27,512 bases of DNA, taken from positions 1 through 27,512 of the forward strand of contig CAJNOQ010001913.1 of the NCBI GenBank assembly GCA_905250885.1, read 5' to 3'. The notes below the pieces were generated by a model. It was given only the letters and a program-made list of their open reading frames with translations. It had not been told where the DNA came from and did not search any database. The translations under genes were made by a program, and so were the position numbers. The stretch is from Didymodactylos carnosus. Its lineage: Eukaryota; Rotifera; Eurotatoria; Philodinida; Philodinidae. Shown in pieces: positions 18,999-27,512 of the stretch (its first letter is position 1; each line of letters starts with the position of its first letter).

Positions 18999-21900
18999 CT
19001 AACTTCTATCTCTCATTGGAAGGAACCATCTCAGAGACGGTGACCTGAGTTGCTTGCTTTTTGCACTCGAATCTATTAACGACAACGTTAAAAAAAGGGT
19101 TTTCAACTTAACTAAACACATACATAAAAAATACTCTACATAGTGCATTAATTTCATTCCTACTATATAATTCTGCAACTTGAATCCGATAATAATATCA
19201 ATGTCATTCAATATTATGGACAACTTTCAATTCGTCTTTCTTGTTTCGAATTCGAATTCTTTTGTGTTTTACTTTCAACAAGACAGTAGATAGAGGGCTG
19301 GCAGGAAAAACATTTTTTTCTACTTACCTAAATGACGAATACAGTGCAAATCATTTTCTTCTGTCAACTCTTCAAGTAACAGTTGATTGTTTTTCTTTAT
19401 ACCCGGCCGCGTTATTGGATTAACAAAATAAGCCATGGTTGTTGTTTGCTGTCTGAGTTCGACTATTTGAAATGAATCGGTCTCCGATGATTCCACGTTG
19501 CATTTATTTAGTAACCAACTAAATAATAATGGCGTATAATACAAAATATGTTCGTCTCTAACAGCTGGTGAACAAAATAAACGCAACAGGTCGGCTAAAG
19601 ACGCAGCTAATAATTGTTTTTCAAATTTAAACACGGTCCCTTCCATCACATGTTTCAAAGCTAGAACAGCTGGAAAAAAAAGATATTCACGTAAATGAAT
19701 AAAAAATTGAGCTTCTAGGGCTTTTCGATAACCGACATGAAGTAAAGCGTTTCGATATGCTTCGTCACCATCTTCAATATCATTGATCGGATGGAAAAAC
19801 ATTCGTAACGCACATAGTGCACTAAGCAAAACACTTGATGAACTACGGCTTCCACCAACATAAGGACGGTCCCATTCACGTGAATTGTGAAGTATTTTCT
19901 CCGGTTGAGTTTCGTAATCATAATTTTCTTTGTATGATTTCGGCGACGCAAAGATATAAAAGTGCGGCAAATCATTAACATTCAATGGTAATAATTTAAT
20001 AAAATCCACTACTTTCTCTTTATATGTTGTTTCTGATGGAAAAATGTGCATACGATGGTTAAATAATAAAAGTTGGTGGCTTGAACTACGGCATTTTTCG
20101 CTATCGGTCTTGTCGATATCCTGCCATAACATATCAATCAAATCTCCGATAGATGTTTCATCGTAAACGGTTCTCTCATACAAGTTTATTTCGAATACGA
20201 ATCTTTGTTGAACGATATGGCGGTGGAGATGGTGATTGCCCGTAAACAACGTATTTATCGTCGTCATTATCACTAGCTGCTGATGCGTGCCGCTTCCTAT
20301 GATATCCCGATTTTATTATTTGTCGTTGTTTCACCGATGAACTTCTACTTAATTTTCTGGAGAGATATGTATCGTTATGTATATTTATAATACCAGCGGG
20401 AGACTGGTCGGGTGCATCAGCATTACCTGTGTGAACTGATCGTCGATTCTGTTCTGTTGTTAGTGGTCTTTCTAAAAAGAAAACTTTTCATGAGCGTCTG
20501 ATGAGGCCCAAAAAGCTTGAAAAGTAAGGAGTTAAGAGCCACTGTCTGAGAGGATCACACAACGTCAGACATGGTGGTTATACTCAAGTTAACCAATTCA
20601 GCTGAGATTTTTACCATATGTAGTAGATATCAATACAAGTTTATGGTAAAAATTGGAGACTTTGATATTGCTTTGTTGAACAATTATACGTGTAGCAAGT
20701 CATTGAGGTCTGATATGAGAAAAGAGTGATGTTTTCAGAAAAAATTATTTTCTCAAAAATTATCAGGAATTGAGATTTGATGCTTTTAGCATATAATCTA
20801 TACCGTAAAAAATAAAGTGTGCTCGGGACATACTGAATGCTCCGGACATCACGCTGGACTTTTTGCACACCGAAAACGCCTTGTTCAGTGGGCCTATAAC
20901 ACACTGTAGGAGGTGTTATGTCATTGCACGAAAAATTCATCTTCAAGGACATCTCCAAAGCGGATACCTCGTCGGAAAAAGCTATCTAGTTTTTTTTGGT
21001 AAAATATAGAACGTTCATTCTTGCACCATCCGCTCGATCTTTATTCGTACTAGAAAAGTATAACTCGTTGTTTTTGTAATCCCTCTTCATTGCTGAGAAA
21101 TTTCACTTTTGCTAAATCAGGAGCAAAAAAATTGGAATTCTGCCCGTAATTCTAGGGACTATATTTAATGGATGGCCCTAATGTTGACTACCAACTGGAC
21201 GTTCCCATGTTGTCTAAACCGAACGAAAACCGGCGGTTAACCACGGTTATTTCAGCTGACACCATAGCAACACAGCAGAAAAACCCACGATTAACCTCAC
21301 AATTATTATTGGAAAACTTAGTAATCACGATCAGCAAAGTAAATAGAGGCTTACTTATTTTTTCGTCGCATGGAGGTTTTTGTCTCCGTTCGTTTTCTTT
21401 CCAAGTGTCCGATATGTTGGCTTTTGAATCATCTTTCTTCTGTCATTTTTCCTTAATGTTTGAACGCATCTGTTCTCGTTCTGGAGTTTCATCTTTGTCG
21501 CAACTTGGATGCTTAATTGATGTTAAATGTAGCGTCTTCCTGCCTGCTGTTGACTGTATTTGATGTGAAGATGCGTTGTTTTGAAGCCGAGGAAGGTCAG
21601 GTGTTATAACGAGTCGATTCGTTGGTGGTTCCGATAAAATGTGTCCTTGTGTAGTTTGTTGAACAGGATTGGTCATTGTCCAACTACGCCTTCTCTGCTC
21701 TGTAACATCGCGCATACGGGTTGGATCCGAATCTAGAAATTCTTTTACCGTTTTTTTTGTCTCATATAATTTTTCGTGGTCGGGGTTTGTCAATGGCTCA
21801 AAGTTTCGAGCATCGATTGGTTGTCGACGAAACGTGTCTAGCAATTGACTGTCTCTTCTAACACGTTTAACTTTAACGGTAATTAAAGTATTTTCTGTCA

Positions 21901-22096
21901 GACTACTATCGAAAATTGTATCATCTAAATCAATTTTTGCATTTCCATCCCATAATTCAATTTCATTGTTAATATTAAATTTTTCGCGTATAATCAATGC
22001 TAAACTTTCACATGATTTGAACGGCTCAATTGAAATCCATCTTGCTTCCTCGTTAAATGCTACTTTCAATCTTCTTTTGTCTGTAGCTGTACCCAT
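18999..22096 (-). CDS. UBL-domain protein with long helical C-terminal region, multi-exon, one in-frame TGA
   Basis: Exon 1 (22096-21355) starts MGTATDKRRLKVAFNEEAR; an in-frame TGA lies 13 codons upstream of the ATG. Residues about 10-78 are a ubiquitin-like domain (IIREKFNINNEIELWDGN, TENTLITVKVKR). A polar linker follows, with a TGA at 21443-21445 after which coding quality continues (QKKDDSKANISDTWKENER) to donor A|GTAAGC. Best model: exons 20471-20427, 20296-19328 and 19072-18999, all in phase. The long exon carries EINLYERTVYDETSIGDLID and helix-rich ALEAQFFIHLREYLFFPAVL..DLLRLFCSPAVRDEHILYY, possibly HEAT/ARM-like. Alternatively 20426-20297 is retained: it is open and polar (PAGIINIHNDTY, SDNDDDKYVVYGQSPSPPP) but runs into TGA at 20176. 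The final domain is unidentified. The TGA may be a nonsense mutation (CGA to TGA) or read through. Confidence 0.6.
20472..21354. other. Large first intron of the UBL-domain gene
   Basis: 883 bp between donor A|GTAAGC and acceptor TTTTTAG on the minus strand. It holds no visible exon. A block at 21165-21185 (TTAATGGATGGCCCTAATG) resembles the end of a DNA-transposon inverted repeat, but no partner end was found. Confidence 0.4.
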
Positions 22097-22660
22097 TTCG
22101 TCTACTATCTTACTCGAGCCTTTTAACGGAATTCATAGTGGCACGGTCCTTGGGATAAAAGTAATATGTAGTGTGAGCTTCTTCTGCCGATCCTTCTAGC
22201 CAGTTTTAAATCTGGTGGAAAGAACCAACTTACATACGCAAAGATACGCCCTTTTACATACCGTTTCCTTTCAAAAATGATGTATTTTCGTTATGTTTCA
22301 TTCTTTTCATTGTTAAGTACTTTTCTTATTTTTTTCTTTTATTGTATTAAAAGTGTTCATGTGAATTTCTCATTATCACAGTTAAACGAAATATTAGAGA
22401 AGGTAAAAATACTTTGTTTGTCACTCTTGTTTCGAGAGATCACCGCTGAAACGATCATAACATTAACAGTAAAGAAGTTCTCGCTCTGTTTGAACACTCT
22501 GATCTGTTCCGACTGATTTAACATGTGTAATATTGGAGTACACATTGGTTTAAACTATACTTATTATAAGATAAGTTTTTTGACGCTCCATGCTCTCAAT
22601 CGGCGTGCCATTGTATAGTGAGAAGTGCAAGTCCACGATATTGTACGTTACCAATAACAC
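22097..22660. other. Upstream of the UBL gene; one weak coding-like block
   Basis: On the plus strand, after a possible acceptor ATCACAG (22379-22380), a frame reads VKRNIREGKNTLFVTLVSR-DHR-stop-NDHNINSKEVLALF and ends at a stop near 22517. One TGA interrupts it. It may be an exon relic; no family recognised. The minus-strand promoter of the UBL gene should also lie here. Confidence 0.25.
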
Positions 22661-22691
22661 ACATTATTTATCATCCGATGATAAATAATGT
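22661..22691. repeat. Perfect hairpin, 15-bp arms, 1-base centre
   Basis: ACATTATTTATCATC (22661-22675), C, then its exact reverse complement (22677-22691). Only 9 bases separate it from the next hairpin. Confidence 0.85.
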
Positions 22692-22700
22692 AATATAATA

Positions 22701-22753
22701 ATAATTTCTATCATTGTGCACATATGGCATATGTGCACAATGATAGAAATTAT
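22701..22753. repeat. Perfect hairpin, 26-bp arms, 1-base centre
   Basis: The left arm 22701-22726 contains CATTGTGCACATATG and the right arm 22728-22753 is its exact reverse complement around a single G. A near-perfect cruciform of 53 bases. Confidence 0.88.
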
Positions 22754-23567
22754 GCGCATATCTAGAAAAATTATCAAGTGGTAAGATCAATGTCAGAAAA
22801 GTAAAAGCAACAGAAAAATAGTGAGAAAGACAAAAATTTTCAACTATCAAAATTATTTCTTGTGTTAAAGTTTTGAAAGTAAGAAAAACTGAATTAGCCA
22901 TTTTGTAGCCCTGACTTCGCTCTATCTTTTAGCTACGCTTCAGATTTTTTCACGTCAAAAGCCACAGCGAAATAATAGTTTTTCTATCGGTTGTCATGAA
23001 TTTTTTAAATTTTTGGTATAAAGCCCAATAACTCCATCAAAATAAAAGCTTTTTCGGTCGGGTTTGCTTTGTTTTGATCAGAAATGATTGCTCGTCTCCA
23101 TCTAACTGCTAAATGAAACTTCAATCGTCTTTTTCGTTTCTTGATTGAGCACATTGTAGGAAATGGGGAAGTTGTCAACTTTTGATGTATTTTTGTAACT
23201 TTGTTCTCAAGCACACCATCTGCTCTAAGAAAATTTTTTACAGACCACGAGAAAGAGCACATTTGAAAGTACTAAACATAAACTGCGTTCTCCCTTTTGC
23301 TACACTTTTTAGGGAAAATAGTAGCAGAAGAAAAAGTTCAAGTCGAAATAATTTTTGAGTTTCAAAGTTTACATTTTTTTCGACTTTCGTCTAATTGGCT
23401 TAGTTTTCTTGATTGAGGTTCTGAAATTATAGTTTACGTATGATTTTGTAGAGTATTGAATGGCGAATCTTTTAAAAAAAAATTTGGCCGATAGCGTCAA
23501 AACTGACTGACTTATAGCGAAAATAAAGTAGTGTAATTCTTTATGGTCCACCCATTATGATTCATAC
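22754..23567. other. No gene seen
   Basis: AT-rich, with open frames (22671-22901, 23005-23262, 23369-23551, all minus) whose translations show no recognisable motifs. Later exons of the helicase relic could lie here but could not be identified. Confidence 0.3.
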
Positions 23568-24130
23568 CTGTTGCTCTAATATCTTTCTTCGAACTCTTTT
23601 GCGTTCACTTTTTTCCAGCTTTCCAAAGCATCCTGCATTTCTTTCTCACGTATACGATTTTGTTTTTCTTTTTCATGATTCTTAGTATCTAAAATATGAT
23701 GTAAAGTGCGAGGTGCAGTTTCTCACAGTGGTAGAAGTTTTTGTTGTATACCTTTGGTTGTGATCAATAGGAGCTATCTGAGGCTCTCGCACGTCCTCTT
23801 GCTTGTACAGTGCCAATTTCGTCAGAAACAAACTCGTATCGAATAATATATGAACACTGAGGAACGTCTAAACCCTCTTGAACAAGATCTATGAGAAAAA
23901 TGATCAATTTGCAGTAAAATGGTTGATGCTTGAGATACGCAAGGCTTACCTGTCGAGACTAACACATTGCACTTTCCTGACGATATTAAATGAATGATCA
24001 TTTGATGTGCGTACAGGCGTGAAGAGCGACTATTTTTAGAAATTGGCTGAACTCCAGTGCAAAGAAGCTTAGAATTCGTTTTTAATCAGTTTTGTGCAAA
24101 GTTGTTTCAGACAGGTTGGATCTCGCGGTT
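23568..24130 (-). pseudogene. RIG-I-like receptor helicase, C-terminal helicase lobe fragment
   Basis: RIG-I-like receptors sense cytosolic double-stranded RNA through a DExD/H helicase. Three exons are seen: up to 23950, 23888-23752 and 23688-23568, with introns of 61 and 63 bp (GTAAGC/GTATAC donors, CATAG/TTTAG acceptors). They encode HQMIIHLISSGKCNVLVST then DLVQEGLDVPQCSYIIRYEF (motif V) and DEIGTVQARGRARASDSSY (motif VI, QxRGRxR), then KDTKNHEKEKQNRIREKEM and ALESWKKVNAKEFEE. All are characteristic of the RLR helicase 2 domain and its pincer start. Lesions: a frame break near 24065 (KNEF/KLLC), a TGA at SSY-stop needing one base to restore ITTK, and another shift before LEQQ at the final donor. 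Upstream helicase motifs and the C-terminal RNA-binding domain are not seen. Confidence 0.78.
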
Positions 24131-24579
24131 GCTGTCATCTTAAACAAGTATCTTAGTGCCGAAATCAAATCGCAGACTGAAGCTTGGGTAAGATTGTCGA
24201 CGATTATTCAATCTTTATAGAGCTTTCATGTGCTTTTTCTCTTGCATACATCAATAAATTTTCATGCCGATCACCGCAAAAGTGTCAAACTTTGTAGCGT
24301 TGTGGTCGCTGCTGTTGGTTAACGAAACTTTTTTTTCACTTAAAACTGCGTTCGATAAAGTGTCGCTTAGATGTTTAAATAAACAAAGTCTGCTTAGAAT
24401 TAGAGTTTTGTAAAAAAAAAAGCCCGTGCCTCAAACGAGTGTTCTTTTTATTCGGCGACGGTGCTGGCAACCGATCAGTTTCTATGCTTAACCAAGGAAC
24501 TAAGCGTGATATTATTAACATTTGTATAGAAGAATTCTCTCTATCTTTTACATAACTTTCGTCATTCAACGGTCCGAGT
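24131..24579. other. No gene seen
   Basis: Could contain earlier, decayed helicase exons, but no conserved helicase motif is visible. The open frame 24375-24569 (minus) has no recognisable motif. Confidence 0.3.
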
Positions 24580-24712
24580 TAGGTATGCGCCGGTATTGGT
24601 ATACCGAACTTTTATTAGTACGACCTTTCTGGATTTTTCCATTTGAAATGAGATATTTTAGCGTCCTGAACAGGCAGAACACCTAAAAAACACTCAGCCG
24701 TGTATTCTGACC

Positions 24713-25684
24713 AGGAAGCCTATGCAAGTGAAACCTTCTGTTTCCAGTATTTATACGTCGATTGATAGAGTATATGGAGGCAGTAAAAAGCCTAAAAGGA
24801 TTTCGGTCGATGACTCAACCTTCAAAAGTTAGAGCGATTTTTCTAGCTTTTCCAAGGGCAACACGAAAACATTCAAAAATTCATAACTCTATCAAGAAAA
24901 GTAGTTAAAAGCTCAAATTTCATAAATGACATGGTTTTGATCGGCATAGAAAACCAACCGAAATTATATAACTTGAATGTTTTGTAACTCCGGTTATCAA
25001 GGAGATCTCTGGAGACCTCAGCATCTACAGCCAGCTTGAGAAGCCTTTTTTGTTTTCATAAACGGAATTAGACTACAAAACCATGTCATTTATGAAAGTT
25101 TCAACAGTTCCAGTAGAAAACTAACGATTTTGGAAGCCGTTATATTGTGACCCTATTCAAAGGGCTAATCTGTGGAAAACTTAAAATTCAATAACTCGGG
25201 AATGGAATGAGTTGTAAAGAGGGCTGTTAGAATACACAAAAAATGTGTAAAATACTTTTCTCTACGAAGATGTGGCAGCAGTCTTTTTTCTACTTTTTCT
25301 TCTACTCTTCTACTCTTTCATACTTTTCATACTATTCTACTTTACATACTTTTCATCGCTTTCATACTTTCCATGCATACATTTCATCTTACACATTTTT
25401 TGTGTATTCCAACAGCTCTGGTTGTAAAGCTGGAGCCTTGTATGAATATCACAGATATATAGAAGAGCTGTGGAAATAAATTTGAGCTCGTAACTACTTT
25501 TCTTGATAGAGTTATGAATTTTTGAATGTTTTCGTGTTGCCCTAGGAAAAACTAGAAAAATCGCTCTAACTTTTGAAGGTTGAGTCATCGACCGAAATCC
25601 TTTTAGGCTTTTTACTACCTCCATATACTCTATCAATCGACGTATAAATACTGGAAACAGAAGGGATCACTCCAAAAGTTTCCT
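24713..25684. mobile_element. Foldback element nested in the hAT, relative of 7513-8112
   Basis: Outer arms 24713-24917 and about 25485-25684 are inverted copies (TACGTCGATTGATAGAGTAT, AACCTTCAAAAGTTAGAGCG and complements). The inner arms meet around a centre near 25255-25395, recognisable by GAATACACAAAAAATGTGTAA and its complement. The terminal sequence AGGAAGCCTATGCAAGTGAA and the GTAAAAAGCCTAAAAGGAT block match the 7.5-kb foldback. The left arm has an insertion containing a further inverted pair. The centre is a pyrimidine-rich TTTCATAC repeat. Confidence 0.75.
24918..25098. repeat. Inverted pair nested in the left foldback arm
   Basis: TTCATAAATGACATGGTTTT near 24919 and AAAACCATGTCATTTATGAA near 25077 are exact inverted copies about 140 bp apart. 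The right foldback arm lacks this block, so it is a later insertion. Confidence 0.65.
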
Positions 25685-25887
25685 AGTGAGCATAAGCAGG
25701 GGAAAAAAAGAAAATTTTGGCGGTAGAAATCAAAGCTCTTGTTTTCGCATACCTGATTCTTTCTGAGGTTTCAGGATGGTAAACCATCTTATTCCAAACG
25801 AAAATGTCCAAAAAAGTTCAAGTAAAAACTAGTTGGTATTTTTGGTATCGGTATGAAAACCGATGCCGGTGCATACCTAGTCCGAGC

Positions 25888-27435
25888 AGACCACACAAGA
25901 TATGTTTTATTCTAGAGAACTGAAACAATTCTCAATCGCCTTTTGTGAAACCGCTTCTATAGTTCGGTACTAAGATATTTCTTGAAGATGGCAGCGACCT
26001 TCTTTATGGTACATCTTTTCCGAAGCAACTTAAAATCAAGTGGATTAAATAGCCTGACCGCGAAACTTCTCGTTTACTATCGCATAAAAACAAACAAAAC
26101 TTCCGACGGATCTTAACAATATTAGTGGCGAAAGTTCGTCATTGAACGTTTTCGGGCACAAACAAATTAAATTATTTCTGATCTATAAAAAGCTTTGACA
26201 AACACGAGGAATCAGGAAATCTTTCGTCCCATCTCCAAGTTTATCTACGCTATTTTTACGCTTCATTCTTCTACTAAAATACTTTTATCGCACGTTTCTC
26301 ACTTTGTTGTTGTCGAAGTAAAATTCTCTTTTGTCCATAAAGAGAGAAAGACAATAAAGAGACTGACTATCATACCTTGTTTGCACACATAGAATATGTA
26401 TATACACCGTTTTGTCATCTTGAATATATTTAATGTTTAATAGTCCTCGAATAAACAAAAAACAAAAATGCCGTCAGTAGTTCACATGGATCAGACGAAC
26501 AAGAAAAATATAAAGATTTGAGTGTAGTAGTATCAGTTACCGTCAAACTAGAAAAGTACACATACGGGCTTTCCTCAAAATAATACTTCGAATGCAAACA
26601 ATATTTTACAGTGACAGTATCTTGTCATTAATTTCTCATTGAAGAAACAATTTCATTTTAAATCAAAACGATTTCATACGTATACGATTCACAAATCATA
26701 AGTAAGATAGACGACTATGATAGATGAATATGTATATTTAGCTTGATGAGTATGTGATTGAATAGCATTTCCTCTGCGTAGATGTTAATTAGACGTGGCT
26801 AGTATAGTGAATTCACTGGGAAGACTGAAAATCAGATCGGCGTGAAATTCTCTATCGAATGATTAACAGTCACTGCACCAGTGGGACAGCGTTTTTGGAT
26901 ACCACTTGCTCAATCGAAGTTTGAGCTTTTGGCTCAGGATTTTACCATAAGTAGAGGCAACATATATCGGAAGATTCACAAAGTTTTTTCGTTCCGACTT
27001 CGTTAGAGCTTTTCGTAAAAGCCCTAAACATAGCCTAAAACGATACTTGCATAAAAGTTAAATTTGTGATGTTTATATCTTGGTCTGGGAAGTTAATTAA
27101 GAGCTCGTATTTGCAGCATCAGTAGTCGAGGTCGAATACTATCTATAACCAAGAGCATATGCAAAAATAAGTTTTACATATGTGCGAACATGTACACACA
27201 GGCTGGTAGAATTTTGCTGAAACAAACACTTTTGCGTAATTATTTTTAGCTTAAAAGCTTTGTTATTGCATTGAATGTCACTTCTATCTATTGTACAAGT
27301 ATACCTCTTTTATGAATTATGAAATCGATCCATACAAGTCTCTTGGCTGATGCATGTCTGAGCTCGAAAGTCGATAGAAAACAACAAAAGCCTACTTTGT
27401 AGCTCGATTTTCCCGTCCGATACTGTTACAATTAA
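25888..27435. other. No gene seen
   Basis: 1.5 kb of AT-rich sequence. The short frame at 26195-26392 (plus) has no motif, and no splice-bounded coding blocks, tRNAs or long repeats were recognised. Confidence 0.35.
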
Positions 27436-27512
27436 TTAGAATTAATTTTCTTCTTCTTATTTCAGTAGCTTTGAGCTGATAAAGAACATTTAGGGCTTTT
27501 CTTGTAAATTGT
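27436..27512. repeat. Start of another foldback-family copy, cut by the window end
   Basis: AATTAATTTTCTTCTTCTTAT, GTAGCT and GAACATTTAGGGCTTTTCTT match the reverse complement of the centre and inner right arm of the 7513-8112 foldback (about 7835-7765) in order. No arm is visible on its left side, so it begins at the element's centre. Confidence 0.6.

Larger units (their letters stand above)
24580..25879. mobile_element. Non-autonomous hAT element of 1300 bp
   Basis: The left end TAGGTATGCGCCGGTATTGG and the complement of the right end TAGGTATGCACCGGCATCGG form terminal inverted repeats with two differences in 20. Flanks are GTCCGAGT (24572-24579) and GTCCGAGC (25880-25887), an 8-bp target duplication with one mismatch, the size used by hAT. 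No transposase is encoded. The interior is almost entirely the foldback at 24713-25684. Confidence 0.8.

Noticed and set aside
20498..20525. CTGATGAGGCCC...GAAA, possible hammerhead ribozyme core
   Set aside because: Stem II between CTGATGA and GAAA does not pair, and no acceptable stems I and III with a UH cleavage site could be drawn.
21158..21190. TTAATGGATGGCCCTAATG as a DNA-transposon terminus
   Set aside because: Similar to some terminal repeats, but no matching inverted end or target duplication was found.

Overview
The window is nuclear DNA from a small-intron, AT-rich, transposon-laden invertebrate. A bdelloid rotifer is the best guess. The reasons are introns of about 50-63 bp with GT..AG ends, a Penelope-like reverse transcriptase of the endonuclease-lacking Athena type (a bdelloid hallmark), a TIR protein with its own ubiquitin-like domain, a RIG-I-like helicase relic, and a nuclear copy of mitochondrial DNA that reads only in the invertebrate mitochondrial code (TGA=Trp, AGA=Ser). 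Species assignment is inference; nothing here excludes another small-intron invertebrate.

Layout. 1-3114: a hAT transposon (left end outside the window) carrying a four-exon transposase with one frameshift and one nonsense codon. It ends exactly at the 3' end of a tRNA-like gene (3115-3187, minus). 3870-5994: a head-to-head pair made of an unidentified degraded minus-strand ORF and a broken Athena-like reverse transcriptase. Part of the RT core has been replaced by a fragment of an EGF-repeat gene. 6769-8802: the best intact gene, a three-exon secreted beta-microseminoprotein-like protein, with a 600-bp foldback element in its second intron. Its stop overlaps the end of a convergent minus-strand exon. 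9372-12804: a coding relic, a possible retroelement tail, a perfect 25-bp-arm hairpin, a 277-bp direct duplication and a 43-bp minisatellite. 12805-14400: a decayed nad4-nad5 mitochondrial insertion. 14719-16465: an unidentified coding relic and a possible small secreted-protein gene. 16805-17485: a non-LTR retrotransposon end that looks inverted by twin priming.

17888-24130 looks like an innate-immunity-like cluster. It holds a UBL-TIR gene (plus, UBL and TIR in different frames), a convergent multi-exon gene whose first domain is the same type of UBL (minus), and a RIG-I-like helicase pseudogene (minus). 24580-25879 is a 1.3-kb non-autonomous hAT with an 8-bp target duplication, built around a second foldback element related to the one at 7.5-8.1 kb. 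The last 75 bases begin another member of that foldback family.

Most coding sequences carry one or a few lesions rather than being wholly scrambled. This fits recent pseudogenisation in a degenerate-tetraploid or subtelomeric context, although some breaks could be assembly errors. The microseminoprotein gene is the only multi-exon gene whose frame is unbroken from ATG to stop.
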